Below the pieces are notes generated by a model. That model was not told the origin of the DNA. It ran no database searches and was given only the letters and a program-made list of their open reading frames with translations. 64,000 bases of DNA, taken from NCBI RefSeq assembly GCF_020885975.1, contig NZ_AP025183.1, positions 124,001 through 188,000 on the forward strand. The letters run 5' to 3'. Below, piece by piece: positions 1-8,918 of this stretch (the first letter of the stretch is position 1; every line of letters begins with the position of its first letter). This stretch comes from Flavobacterium ammonificans. Lineage in GTDB: Bacteria; Bacteroidota; Bacteroidia; Flavobacteriales; Flavobacteriaceae. The position numbers and the translations under genes were made by a program.

Positions 1-1068
1 CAATACGTTTTCTAAAGCATCAGGTGTATGAGCATAATCTACAATGGCTGTAACATTTTCGGCAGAAACAATGTATTGAAAACGACCAGAAACACTTTCT
101 AACTCGGATAATAATCGCAATGCTTCCAAACTTTCCATTCCCAATTCAATAGCAGTTCCGTAAATAGCTAATAAATTGTAAGCATTAAACGTTCCAATTA
201 ACTTAACCCAAACTTCGTTGCCATTAACTTTCAAGAGCAGTCCAGATAATTGACTTTCTAAAATTTGCGCTTTATAATCTGCATAAGATTTTAAGGCATA
301 ACTGCACTTTTTGGCAACCGTATTTTGCAATACAACCGAACCGTTTTTGTCGTCGATATTAGATAGTGCAAAAGCGGTTTTAGGTAAATGATCAAAGAAT
401 GATTTTTTTACATCACGGTATTCTGCAAAAGTGGGGTGGTAATCTAAATGATCGTGTGATAAATTAGTAAATACCCCTCCAACAAAATGCAATGCTTCAG
501 TTCGTTTTTGATGCACTCCATGCGAACTCACTTCCATAAAGCAATAATCTACACCAGCTTCAACCATTAAAGCTAAATAACTATTAATGGTTATAGAGTC
601 AGGTGTAGTATGTGTAGCTGGATACTCCACATCGTCAACCATGATTTTAACTGTTGAAAGCAAACCTACTTTATGTCCCGCTTTCTTATACAATTGATAT
701 AATAAAGAAGCAATTGTAGTTTTCCCATTGGTACCTGTCACCCCTACTAATTGTAGTTTTTGTGAAGGATTTCCAAAATAATTTGCCGCAACAACAGCTA
801 AGGCTGTATTGGTATCTTTTACCTGAATATAGGTAACTCCCTCAGCTATATCATCTGGAAAACTATCACATATAATTGCTGACGCACCTAAGTCGATAGC
901 TTTTGAAATATAATCATGACCATCAGAAATAGTACCACGAATAGCTACAAAAAGATCATTTTTTTCTATTTTTCTAGAATCAAAATCTATCTTTCCAATA
1001 ACTATGTCTGTCGAACCCTTTATGGCTTCAATAGCTACTTTGTATATTATGTCTTTTAGGATACTCAC
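1..1068 (-). CDS. murE: UDP-N-acetylmuramoyl-tripeptide synthetase MurE (3' part cut by window edge)
   Basis: Cytoplasmic Mur ligase adding the third stem-peptide residue (meso-diaminopimelate is expected in this phylum) to UDP-MurNAc-L-Ala-D-Glu. The 356 visible codons cover the N-terminal domain and much of the ATP domain, with the P-loop GTNGKT near residues 112-117 and the ligase motif VDYAHTPDAL near the cut. The residues that set amino-acid specificity lie beyond the edge. The start is GTG: its first three bases overlap the ftsI stop (GTGA), which implies translational coupling, and the following SILKDIIYKV matches the usual MurE N-terminus. It is the last visible gene of the division cluster. 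Confidence 0.93.
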   Translation of the reverse strand, partial: MSILKDIIYKVAIEAIKGSTDIVIGKIDFDSRKIEKNDLFVAIRGTISDGHDYISKAIDLGASAIICDSFPDDIAEGVTYIQVKDTNTALAVVAANYFGNPSQKLQLVGVTGTNGKTTIASLLYQLYKKAGHKVGLLSTVKIMVDDVEYPATHTTPDSITINSYLALMVEAGVDYCFMEVSSHGVHQKRTEALHFVGGVFTNLSHDHLDYHPTFAEYRDVKKSFFDHLPKTAFALSNIDDKNGSVVLQNTVAKKCSYALKSYADYKAQILESQLSGLLLKVNGNEVWVKLIGTFNAYNLLAIYGTAIELGMESLEALRLLSELESVSGRFQYIVSAENVTAIVDYAHTPDALENVL

Positions 1069-3065
1069 GATAATTCTAATACTATAGTTGTGTTCTTTGC
1101 TATATTTTGTCCCGCTTGTAGCGACTGTTTCTTCACTTTGCCAAAGCCCTTTATTTTAACTCTTATTCCTAAATTTTCTAAAAGAGCCAAAGCATCCATT
1201 CCGGACATACCTCTTACATTTGGAATAGTGTTTTGCCTTTTATGAGAATTAGCATTATAGGATGCATAATCCAATTCTTGTTTAGGAATTTTTCTATCAA
1301 TTTTTTTAATTGTATTCGTAGATGGCGCGTCTGTAAATATTTTTTGGGCAATTCTTTTAAATACTGGGCCTGCTACATCAGCACCATAATAATTATTATG
1401 AGCGGTGTTTGGCCTATGCACCATAACAATACAAGTATACTGCGGCTTATTAGCTGGGAAATACCCAACAAATGAAGAGGCGTAATACATGCCAGATCCG
1501 GTTTTATTACCATAGTTCATTTGCGCTGTTCCTGTTTTTCCTGCCATCGGAAACTCTTTAGTGTACAATGATTTGGCAGTTCCACGTTTTACCACATTTT
1601 CTAATAAAGCACGTACTTTTTTCAATGTTTCAGGCGAACAAACTTTTGGATTGATAACTTGAGTATCGAATTTTTTAACCGTTGTATTCCACTTCTTAAT
1701 TTCAGAAACTAATTGTGGTTTTACCATTACACCATTGTTTGCCACAGAATTGTAAAAAGTCAAAGTTTGCATAGGAGTAATATTTACTCCATATCCGAAC
1801 GCCATCCATGGAAGTGAAATTTTGGACCACCTTGCTTGACCTGGTTTTGGGATTATTGGAGACGCTTCCCCTTTTAACTCTAAACCTATTTTTTTATCTA
1901 ATCCCCAATCTTCAATATGCTTAATAAATTTTGAAGGATTATTTTTATAATTATTGTATACAGATTGAACCATTACCGTATTTGACGAAACTTCAAATCC
2001 ATGTCCTAAAGAAACTCTTCCCATTCCTTTATGTGAATCCACAACATTTTTCCCAAAATAAGTTATTACTCCACCTCTAGCATCAAAAACAGTACTGGTG
2101 TCGGCAACTTTATCTTCCAAAACCGCCATAAGATCTACTAATTTGAATGTGGATCCAGGATCATGCGCTTCTGTAATAGCATAATTCAATGTTTCATTAT
2201 AAGTACCATCACTAAGTCTACCCAAATTTGAAATCGCCTTAATATGTCCTGTCTTAGTTTCCATTACGACCACAGTTCCGTGCTCTGCTTCGTATTCTTC
2301 CAATTGTTTTAATAAGGCGTGGTGCGCTATATCTTGAATAAAAACATCTATTGTAGAAATAACGTCATACCCATCAATAGGATCTACCTCATTAAAATCG
2401 CGAATCGGTTTCCACTGTCCTTTGGCAATTTTTTGTTTTAAAATCTTACCGTCTTTACCGTTCAAATATTTTCTATAAGCCCATTCAATTCCTTTTCCAT
2501 CAGGAGTACTATCCGGTTTCATTCTTTCGTAACCAATGGTTCGTTCAGCAATTCGTCCGATTGGATATTCTCTAACCGGCTCAGGCTTTACGATAATTCC
2601 GCCTTTATTTGCTCCTTCTTTAAACAATGGAAACTCTTTAATTTTTACATAATCCGTGTAACTTAAACCACGCGCAATTAAAAAATACCTGTTATTTGTG
2701 GCTCTTGCTTTGCGCAAAGCTCTTTCATAATAATTAGATGGTTTGCCAAGTAAATAGGCTAATGAATCTGATAAAGAATCAACGGCTCTTTGAAACAATT
2801 CAGATTTTGGTACCACTGCATCAAATCGGATTTCATAATTTGGGATTGAAGTTGCTAGCAAACTCCCGTCTGACGAATAAATGTTTCCTTTGTTAGCTTT
2901 AATAGTAAATTCTTTTACCGTTTTTTCCTTCGCTTTTTTGCGGTAATGATCCCCTTGAACCCATTGAATATTGGTCAATTTGAAGACTATAGCTACCGCC
3001 ATCAAAAACATAGCAAAAGCTACGAGATAGATACGATACGAGATATTTTTATCTTCTACTGCCAT
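1065..3065 (-). CDS. ftsI: Penicillin-binding protein, FtsI-type septal transpeptidase with PASTA tail
   Basis: Class B penicillin-binding protein that cross-links septal peptidoglycan in the periplasm. One N-terminal membrane anchor (about residues 13-32) is followed by the dimerisation domain and the transpeptidase domain with all three active-site motifs: STFK (305-308, nucleophile Ser305), SSN (360-362) and KTGT (510-513). The last 55 or so residues form a PASTA domain, beginning around NTIPNVRGM. The 666-residue length is normal for the Bacteroidetes form. It overlaps ftsL by 10 nt upstream and murE by 4 nt downstream, so it sits in one transcript. Confidence 0.95.
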   Translation of the reverse strand: MAVEDKNISYRIYLVAFAMFLMAVAIVFKLTNIQWVQGDHYRKKAKEKTVKEFTIKANKGNIYSSDGSLLATSIPNYEIRFDAVVPKSELFQRAVDSLSDSLAYLLGKPSNYYERALRKARATNNRYFLIARGLSYTDYVKIKEFPLFKEGANKGGIIVKPEPVREYPIGRIAERTIGYERMKPDSTPDGKGIEWAYRKYLNGKDGKILKQKIAKGQWKPIRDFNEVDPIDGYDVISTIDVFIQDIAHHALLKQLEEYEAEHGTVVVMETKTGHIKAISNLGRLSDGTYNETLNYAITEAHDPGSTFKLVDLMAVLEDKVADTSTVFDARGGVITYFGKNVVDSHKGMGRVSLGHGFEVSSNTVMVQSVYNNYKNNPSKFIKHIEDWGLDKKIGLELKGEASPIIPKPGQARWSKISLPWMAFGYGVNITPMQTLTFYNSVANNGVMVKPQLVSEIKKWNTTVKKFDTQVINPKVCSPETLKKVRALLENVVKRGTAKSLYTKEFPMAGKTGTAQMNYGNKTGSGMYYASSFVGYFPANKPQYTCIVMVHRPNTAHNNYYGADVAGPVFKRIAQKIFTDAPSTNTIKKIDRKIPKQELDYASYNANSHKRQNTIPNVRGMSGMDALALLENLGIRVKIKGFGKVKKQSLQAGQNIAKNTTIVLELS

Positions 3066-3403
3066 AATTTTTCAAAAAAACTTTTTTCTACTTCTTTAAC
3101 TACTTTAATTTTAATTGGAGGTACAGTTGATGGAACTATTTGCCTTGCTTCCATCTGTTTAGCTACTGTAGATTCCATTTTCAATTTCATTAACTCCGAA
3201 CGTCTGTCTACAAATTCAGAACGCAATTCTTTCACTTCAGTTGTAAGCTCCGCAATCCGAAAAACCTTTTGCTCATAGCTCTGCGTATTGGCAATCATAA
3301 CAATGGCTAAACCAATTATAAAAACAATAAAACGCCAGTTTTTAATTGCGTCTTCGTCTAATAAAAATCGAGCTTTTAATATGCCGTACAATCCGTGTTT
3401 CAT
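3056..3403 (-). CDS. ftsL: FtsL-like cell division protein
   Basis: Small bitopic membrane protein (115 aa) of the divisome. It has a short cytoplasmic N-terminus, one transmembrane segment (about residues 25-42, FIVFIIGLAIVMI) and a heptad-like coiled coil rich in E, K, R and L (about 47-80). FtsL proteins diverge fast, so the name rests on size, topology and position between rsmH and ftsI, which is the canonical place. It overlaps ftsI by 10 nt and lies 9 nt after rsmH. Confidence 0.85.
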   Translation of the reverse strand: MKHGLYGILKARFLLDEDAIKNWRFIVFIIGLAIVMIANTQSYEQKVFRIAELTTEVKELRSEFVDRRSELMKLKMESTVAKQMEARQIVPSTVPPIKIKVVKEVEKSFFEKLWQ

Positions 3404-3412
3404 TACAACTAA

Positions 3413-4321
3413 TTATATTTTTTCAGCTATTCGCAACTTCGCACTACGTGCTCTATTGTTTTCTCGTATTTGTTCGTTATTTGGGACAATTAACTTTCCA
3501 ATTGTTTTAAATGGAACAGAAAAATTTCCGAAAAAATCACGTTCTGGCTCTCCTTCAAACATTCCGTTTTTTACAAAACGTTTCACCAATCTATCTTCAA
3601 GAGAATGATATGAGATGATACTTAATCGCCCACCTGGTTTTAATATTTCCAATGATTGTTCTAAAAACTCTTTCAAAACATCCATTTCTTGATTTACTTC
3701 TATTCGAATTGCCTGATACATTTGAGCCAAAATTTTATGACTTTTATGCGCTGGCAAAAACCGACTCAATACTTCTTTTAACTGTTCCGTATTGCGGATT
3801 GGCATTTTTTCTCTTGCCTCCAAAATAACTCTAGCAATAGCAGGCGCGTTTTTCAACTCTCCGTAATCCAAGAAAACCCTACGCAAATTATCTTCGTCAT
3901 ATTCATTAACCACTCGATAGGCACTTAAATCATTTTTTTGACTCATTCTCATATCTAACTCAGCGTCAAATCGAGTAGAAAAACCTCTTTCAGCAACATC
4001 AAATTGATGAGAAGAAACACCTAAGTCGCCCAAAATACCATCCACTTCTTTGATATTGTGAAAACGTAAAAAACGCTTTATAAATCTGAAATTTTCATTA
4101 ATAAGAACAAAGCGATCATCTTGTAAGACATTCGCCAAAGCATCTTCATCTTGATCAAAGGCAAACAATTTACCATTTGGACCCAATCGACTTAAAATCT
4201 CTCTGGAATGCCCTCCGCCACCAAAAGTAACATCGACGTAAATTCCGTCCGGCTTAATATTTAAACCATCAACTGACTCGTGCAGCAAAACAGGATTATG
4301 ATACTCCATTGTCATCATCAT
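3413..4321 (-). CDS. rsmH: 16S rRNA m4C1402 methyltransferase RsmH
   Basis: SAM-dependent methyltransferase (formerly MraW) acting on C1402 of 16S rRNA in the ribosomal P site. The SAM-binding motif VTFGGGGHS lies near residue 35, and the family motifs GDLGVSSHQ and YHSLEDRLVK are intact. The reading frame opens with ATG ATG ATG ACA ATG; the conserved part begins at the last of these (position 4309, MEYHNPVLL), so the true start may be any of the four. The frame overlaps the mraZ end by up to 26 nt. Confidence 0.95.
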   Translation of the reverse strand: MMMTMEYHNPVLLHESVDGLNIKPDGIYVDVTFGGGGHSREILSRLGPNGKLFAFDQDEDALANVLQDDRFVLINENFRFIKRFLRFHNIKEVDGILGDLGVSSHQFDVAERGFSTRFDAELDMRMSQKNDLSAYRVVNEYDEDNLRRVFLDYGELKNAPAIARVILEAREKMPIRNTEQLKEVLSRFLPAHKSHKILAQMYQAIRIEVNQEMDVLKEFLEQSLEILKPGGRLSIISYHSLEDRLVKRFVKNGMFEGEPERDFFGNFSVPFKTIGKLIVPNNEQIRENNRARSAKLRIAEKI

Positions 4322-4769
4322 TTACATTACCCATTACATCTTCTGCTAAATCAGCAAAATCAATATCCTCTCCGTTTATCGATTGCTCGTACAATTCTTT
4401 ATCCCAGATTTCGACAATATTTACTGCCGAAGAAAAAACAACATCTTTTGAAATACTTGCAAAACCAACTAAATCTTTAGGTACTAACAAACGGCCTAAA
4501 GCATCAATCTCAACCACCTTAACACCGGCTGTAAAACGACGAATAAAATCATTGTTCTTCTTTACAAATCGATTCAACTTATTGATTTTTTGCATCATTA
4601 AATCCCACTCTTGCATTGGATACAACTCTAAACAGGACTGAAAAACCGAACGCTTCAGCACAAAACCTTCTTGCAATGAAGAGGCAAGTTGCTTTTTCAA
4701 AGGAGACGGCAATAACACCCTTCCTTTAGCATCTACTTTACATTCATATGTTCCTACAATTGTGTTCAA
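4296..4769 (-). CDS. mraZ: Transcriptional regulator MraZ
   Basis: First gene of the division cluster. MraZ is a DNA-binding protein with two tandem SpoVT/AbrB-like domains that represses its own operon in studied bacteria. Both copies of the diagnostic DxxGR motif are present: DAKGRVLLP near residue 13 and DALGRLLVP near residue 89. The 157-aa length is typical. The operator-like repeats directly upstream (4811-4860) support autoregulation here. Confidence 0.95.
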   Translation of the reverse strand: MNTIVGTYECKVDAKGRVLLPSPLKKQLASSLQEGFVLKRSVFQSCLELYPMQEWDLMMQKINKLNRFVKKNNDFIRRFTAGVKVVEIDALGRLLVPKDLVGFASISKDVVFSSAVNIVEIWDKELYEQSINGEDIDFADLAEDVMGNVNDDDNGVS

Positions 4770-4794
4770 AAAATTTTATTTAAATGATTCTAAG

Positions 4795-4802
4795 CAAAAA
4801 TA
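4795..4802 (-). promoter_or_regulatory. Bacteroidetes -7 element of mraZ promoter
   Basis: On the minus strand these bases read TATTTTTG, an exact match to TAnnTTTG. They lie 25 nt upstream of the mraZ ATG. No good -33 TTTG is visible at the usual distance; that area is occupied by the MraZ-type repeats, so the operator would cover the promoter. Confidence 0.6.
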
Positions 4803-4810
4803 TAAAATAT

Positions 4811-4860
4811 TTTACCACATTTTACCACAATCTACCACTTTGTTAATAAGTTTACCCACT
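4811..4860 (-). promoter_or_regulatory. MraZ-box array upstream of mraZ
   Basis: Read on the minus strand there are three contiguous 10-bp units (AGTGGTAGA-, TGTGGTAAA- and TGTGGTAAA-like; plus-strand blocks 4811-4820, 4821-4830, 4831-4840). A fourth, AGTGGGTAAA (4851-4860), is in register after one skipped unit. MraZ boxes in other phyla are three or more GTG/TGGG-type repeats at 10-bp spacing just before mraZ, so spacing, motif and place all fit. The array lies over the probable -33 region. Confidence 0.75.
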
Positions 4861-5034
4861 TGCGACTAAAAACCCTTACTTTATGGACTGTCAATAGTTT
4901 AGATACAGTTTGAACTTGTTTATAAATGAGAATCCTACTAGAGTCAGAATCAGTGACAACTAATGATTTTAACAAGAAAAAGGATTAAAGAGTTAAAAAA
5001 CAAGCTTAAAAATTTATATTTCTGTATTAAATCC

Positions 5035-5042
5035 TATATTTG
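5035..5042 (+). promoter_or_regulatory. -7 element before alpha/beta hydrolase
   Basis: TATATTTG, an exact TAnnTTTG match, 28 nt before the ATG at 5071. It would drive the hydrolase-engB pair, divergent from mraZ. Confidence 0.5.
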
Positions 5043-5070
5043 TCAAAATTGAAAATAGGGATCCGAAAAA

Positions 5071-5844
5071 ATGGAACAACACTATAAAAAAGAAGGTAAA
5101 TACAGTTATTTTGAAGCAGGAGAAGGAACTCCAATCGTTATTCTGCACGGATTAATGGGAGGACTTAGTAATTTTAGTGGTGTTGCCAATTACTTTTCTA
5201 ACAAAGGATACAAAATAATCATCCCCGATTTACCTATTTACACCCAAAGCCTTTTGAGAACAAATGTGAAAGCATTTGCTAAATATGTAAAAGACTTTAT
5301 TGCATTTAAAGGTCTGGAAAATGTTATTTTATTAGGTAATTCATTAGGAGGACATATAGCCCTTTACCACACTAAAATGTATCCCGAAAAAGTAGCTGGA
5401 TTAGTCATTACTGGCAGCTCTGGTTTATATGAAAGTGCTATGGGAGATAGTTACCCGAAAAGAGGCGACTATGAATACATCAAGAAAAAAGCAGAAGATG
5501 TTTTTTTCGATCCTAAAGTGGCTACGCCAGAATTAGTAGACGAAGTTTATGCTACTGTAAACGATCGTATCAAGTTGATTAAAACACTTACCATTGCCAA
5601 AAGTGCTATTCGTCATAACATGGCAAAAGATCTTCCAAAAATGACAGTACCTACTTGCATCATTTGGGGACGAAACGACAAAGTGACTCCGCCAGAAGTA
5701 GCAGATGAGTTCAACCGCCTTTTACCTAATTCTACTTTATACTGGATAGACAAATGTGGTCATGCCGCAATGATGGAACACCCTGATGAATTCAACAGCG
5801 TTTTAGAAGATTGGTTAACGAAAGTTTACCAGCCTATTTCTTAA
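5071..5844 (+). CDS. Alpha/beta hydrolase
   Basis: Cytoplasmic alpha/beta-hydrolase-fold enzyme of 257 aa with no signal peptide. The nucleophile elbow is GNSLGG (Ser near residue 92), the oxyanion region is HGLMGG (about 26-31), and the acid and histidine of the triad are in GRNDKV and CGHAAMMEHP near the C-terminus. The substrate cannot be read from the sequence; esterase or hydrolase of a small acyl substrate is the most that can be said. It is followed after 20 nt by engB, likely in the same transcript. Confidence 0.85.
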   Translation: MEQHYKKEGKYSYFEAGEGTPIVILHGLMGGLSNFSGVANYFSNKGYKIIIPDLPIYTQSLLRTNVKAFAKYVKDFIAFKGLENVILLGNSLGGHIALYHTKMYPEKVAGLVITGSSGLYESAMGDSYPKRGDYEYIKKKAEDVFFDPKVATPELVDEVYATVNDRIKLIKTLTIAKSAIRHNMAKDLPKMTVPTCIIWGRNDKVTPPEVADEFNRLLPNSTLYWIDKCGHAAMMEHPDEFNSVLEDWLTKVYQPIS

Positions 5845-5864
5845 TTCTGTTTATAAAAATATTT

Positions 5865-6485
5865 ATGAAAATTACTACTGCTGAATTTATAATTAGCAAC
5901 TCTCAGGTTGATAAATGTCCGAAAGATTTCTTACCCGAATACGCCTTTATTGGTCGTTCAAACGTAGGCAAATCTTCGCTTATCAATATGTTGACTAATC
6001 ATAAAAGTTTGGCAAAAACATCAGGAAGACCAGGAAAAACACAATTAATTAATCATTTTTTAATTAATAAAAATTGGTTTTTAGTAGATTTACCAGGTTA
6101 TGGTTATGCCAAAGTTTCCAAAAAAACCAAATCCATCTTTCAACAATTCATCACGGATTATTTTGAAACACGAGAACAATTAGTTTGTGCCTTTGTTTTG
6201 ATTGATATTCGCCATGAAGCCCAAACTATTGATATTGAATTCATGTCGTATATGGGCGAAAGTGAGATACCATTCTGCATTATTTTTACTAAAGCAGATA
6301 AAATCAGTAAAGTAAAAATCGACTCGCATGTTGCAGCCTACAAAAAGAAAATGTTTGCTAATAATTGGGCCGAAATGCCGCAGTATTTTGTTACCTCAGC
6401 AACTGAATTTACTGGAAAAGAAGAGTTGCTAAGTTATATTGACGAAGTAAATCAAGAAGTCTTTAAAAATAACAATCAATTTTAA
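5865..6485 (+). CDS. engB: Ribosome biogenesis GTPase EngB (YihA/YsxC)
   Basis: Essential small GTPase for large-subunit assembly, 206 aa. G1 GRSNVGKS (about 30-37), switch region TSGRPGKTQ, G3 DLPGYG, G4 TKAD and G5 TSAT are all present. The frame stays open upstream to 5811, but the ATG at 5865 is chosen because MKITTAEFIIS begins the conserved domain and the upstream part would overlap the hydrolase gene. Confidence 0.95.
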   Translation: MKITTAEFIISNSQVDKCPKDFLPEYAFIGRSNVGKSSLINMLTNHKSLAKTSGRPGKTQLINHFLINKNWFLVDLPGYGYAKVSKKTKSIFQQFITDYFETREQLVCAFVLIDIRHEAQTIDIEFMSYMGESEIPFCIIFTKADKISKVKIDSHVAAYKKKMFANNWAEMPQYFVTSATEFTGKEELLSYIDEVNQEVFKNNNQF

Positions 6486-6502
6486 TATTATTGGTACACA
6501 TT

Positions 6503-6536
6503 AAAAAAGCCAAAACTTAAGTTTTGGCTTTTTTTT
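6503..6536. terminator. Bidirectional terminator between engB and gldC
   Basis: A near-perfect 16-bp palindrome around AAAACTTAAGTTTT with GCC/GGC at the stem base, flanked by A-runs on the left and T-runs on the right. It can end both converging genes. Confidence 0.85.
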
Positions 6537-6543
6537 GAATAAT

Positions 6544-6879
6544 TTATTTTACCAATTCCAACTTCTCAGCAAAATAATCGCAGAAATCTTTCATTGTATT
6601 TGTCATTTTTTCGTCATCAGTAGCGCGTTTGAAAGTATCTGACATAGCCACTAATGTTTGATGAAAAAAGATTTTCATTTCGTCCACTGGCATGTCTTTC
6701 GTCCACAAGTCAATACGCATGGTTTCTTTGGCTTTACTATCCCAAATTGACAACATGATAGCTTTGGCCTCCTCTTTTGCAACACCGCCATCTTCAGCGG
6801 TCCAAAATAATTTTTCTGGAACTCGATTTTGATCTAATTCAATTTCGAATTTAATTTCTGATGTAATAGAATTTGACAT
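6544..6879 (-). CDS. gldC: Gliding motility protein GldC
   Basis: Cytoplasmic protein of 111 aa matching GldC, which in Flavobacterium johnsoniae is encoded next to gldB and improves gliding and T9SS-dependent spreading. There is no signal peptide or membrane segment. The start overlaps the gldB stop by one base (TAATG), so the two are translationally linked. Identification rests on overall recognisable sequence (SEIKFEIELDQNRVPE, IDLWTKDMP) and on its partner. Confidence 0.9.
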   Translation of the reverse strand: MSNSITSEIKFEIELDQNRVPEKLFWTAEDGGVAKEEAKAIMLSIWDSKAKETMRIDLWTKDMPVDEMKIFFHQTLVAMSDTFKRATDDEKMTNTMKDFCDYFAEKLELVK

Positions 6880-7835
6880 TATTTCTTAGGTTTATATTTT
6901 GATTTTTTAAAAAGTTCTTTTGCATTGAGCTCGAGTAATTTAGCAACAGAAACGTCGTTGTTTTTAACAAATGACCTTACAATTTGCCAACCTATCCACG
7001 CCCCAACTTGACCAGGGGATTCGTTATCAATTTCTAAATAAAACTTAGAAAATGGAGCTGGTGCAATAAAACGAGAATTGAGTTTTAACTCATTATTATA
7101 CAACAATTTATTTTCTAAAAAGTACCGCCAAATATACGATTCGTTTTCCTCACACCAACTGATTTCTTTGGGCGTGTAACCCATTTTTTCGTCATCCGTA
7201 TAGCCTGAAAGAAGAAGATCTTTCAAATACAATAACTTTCCGTGATAGATCATCTGACTTAATAGTGTATTGTCCTTCTCAGTTATAATTTTGCTTTTTC
7301 CAAAACTAGCAACTAGGTCTGGCATCATTTGTCTTTGCTCAAAATTTTGACGTATGTAGGCCGGAAATTCATAAAATTTATGGTCTTTCCCTAAGTACAT
7401 TTCTAAAGAAATAATCACCAAACTATCTGCATAAATTACTTTATTATCGTAATCCATCTCAGCAATTACTGTATAAACTTTAGGTGATTTTGTTTTTGGA
7501 AAATGGAATTTAATATGTTTAAATACTTTTTCCAGTTCTGCCTCTATGGTTTCGCTTTTCTTATATTTTTTTTGAACTTCGGCAAAAAGTTCTCTCCAAA
7601 GAGGATTATTTATTTTATTAACCCATACACTATCTGGTATTCCCTCTGGAAAAAAAAACGGATAGCGCTTTTTAATCGTATGTAAATCTTTTGGCGAAGA
7701 TTCAAAAAACACTTGATCAAAACGATCAATTTTTATTTGTACAGGAAGCGCTTCAATCTTTTTTTCATCAGCACTTTTCTTATTACATGAAAAAAACATT
7801 AAAGACAAAATACAGGATACTAAAAAAATTCTCAT
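6879..7835 (-). CDS. gldB: Gliding motility lipoprotein GldB
   Basis: Lipoprotein (318 aa) needed for gliding motility in F. johnsoniae. The N-terminus is a signal peptide with lipobox FFSC (Cys17) followed by NKK. The mature part has the GldB character, including the late GQVGAWIGWQIVRSF block. It is first in a gldB-gldC pair. The Gld proteins belong to, or support, the gliding motor and T9SS machinery, of which the Plug gene at 38757 is another part. Confidence 0.92.
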   Translation of the reverse strand: MRIFLVSCILSLMFFSCNKKSADEKKIEALPVQIKIDRFDQVFFESSPKDLHTIKKRYPFFFPEGIPDSVWVNKINNPLWRELFAEVQKKYKKSETIEAELEKVFKHIKFHFPKTKSPKVYTVIAEMDYDNKVIYADSLVIISLEMYLGKDHKFYEFPAYIRQNFEQRQMMPDLVASFGKSKIITEKDNTLLSQMIYHGKLLYLKDLLLSGYTDDEKMGYTPKEISWCEENESYIWRYFLENKLLYNNELKLNSRFIAPAPFSKFYLEIDNESPGQVGAWIGWQIVRSFVKNNDVSVAKLLELNAKELFKKSKYKPKK

Positions 7836-7935
7836 ACTTATTAATTGGATTTAGACACTCGATTCGGCATCTTTCTTTACCTATCGTTTTTGATAATTCA
7901 AAATAGATTGACTCTTTATGTTTACTATTTTTGGT

Positions 7936-7943
7936 TACATTTG
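7936..7943 (+). promoter_or_regulatory. -7 element in gldB/nadE divergent region
   Basis: TACATTTG matches TAnnTTTG and lies 80 nt before nadE. A minus-strand match (TATATTTG, 7987-7994) also lies in this 188-bp gap and could serve gldB. Confidence 0.4.
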
Positions 7944-8023
7944 TTATTAATTTTTTCAATTAACAATTAAATTTCAAAAATAAATACAAATATACATTCC
8001 TGCTTTTTAATACCTCAATTATT

Positions 8024-8830
8024 ATGTCTAAAAAAAGTACTCTTCAAGTAGAAAAAGTAAACGAATATATTGTCAATTGGTTAAAAGCTTATGCTACTAA
8101 CGCAAAAGTTAACGGATTTGTTATAGGAATATCTGGCGGAGTTGATTCAGCAGTAACTTCAAGCTTATGTGCGCAAACCGGTCTCAAGGTAGTTTGTGTC
8201 ACTATGCCTATTCATCAAGCTGAAAGTCATGTAAGCAGAGCAAAGGAACATATTGATCAATTAATGCAACGCTTCCCTAACGTTTCTAAAGCCGAATCTG
8301 ATTTAACTCCAATTTTCGAATCATTCAAGAAAGTACTTCCAAACGACACTACAGAAAGTCAACTTAACTTAACTTTAGCTAACACTCGTGCGCGAATTCG
8401 AATGACTACATTGTATTATTATGGCGGAATTTATGGGTTGTTAGTTGCCGGAACAGGAAATAAAGTAGAGGATTTTGGTGTTGGGTTTTATACTAAATAT
8501 GGTGACGGTGGGGTTGATATTAGCCCAATTGCCGACTTAATGAAATCAGAAGTGTTTGCTTTGGGTGATTTTTTACAAATTCCACAATCTATTCTAAATG
8601 CTGCTCCAACAGACGGTTTATTTGGAGATGATAGAACCGACGAAGATCAGCTGGGCGCTACTTACGATGAATTAGAATGGGCGATGCAACAAAATGAGAA
8701 TGGCAAAATTAGTACTGATTTTTCAGAAAGAGAGAAAACAGTTTTTGAAATTTATCATCGTTTAAACACTATAAACCAACATAAAATGCAGCCAATTCCG
8801 GTGTGCATTATACCCAAATCTTATAAATAG
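8024..8830 (+). CDS. nadE: NH3-dependent NAD+ synthetase
   Basis: Last step of NAD synthesis: ATP-dependent amidation of nicotinate adenine dinucleotide. The 268-aa protein has the synthetase domain only, with the PP-loop SGGVDS (37-42). It has no nitrilase-type glutaminase domain, so it uses ammonia. Other family signatures are AGTGNKVED, KYGDGGVDISPIADL and GLFGDDRTDE. It is divergent from gldB and ends 88 nt before a response regulator. Confidence 0.95.
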   Translation: MSKKSTLQVEKVNEYIVNWLKAYATNAKVNGFVIGISGGVDSAVTSSLCAQTGLKVVCVTMPIHQAESHVSRAKEHIDQLMQRFPNVSKAESDLTPIFESFKKVLPNDTTESQLNLTLANTRARIRMTTLYYYGGIYGLLVAGTGNKVEDFGVGFYTKYGDGGVDISPIADLMKSEVFALGDFLQIPQSILNAAPTDGLFGDDRTDEDQLGATYDELEWAMQQNENGKISTDFSEREKTVFEIYHRLNTINQHKMQPIPVCIIPKSYK

Positions 8831-8918
8831 CACATTTTAACTGATTTGCAATTGTTTACAGAATTAATTTATTAATTTTACTTTTCCAAAAACAAATAAT
8901 AATTCTAAAAACAACATT

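Noticed and set aside
4811..4860. Short periodic repeats as a mini CRISPR array
   Set aside because: Units are 10 bp and contiguous with no spacers; position before mraZ explains them as operator boxes.
7691..8023. Riboswitch or small gene in the gldB/nadE gap
   Set aside because: No stable conserved-looking fold or credible small frame; only promoter-like elements.
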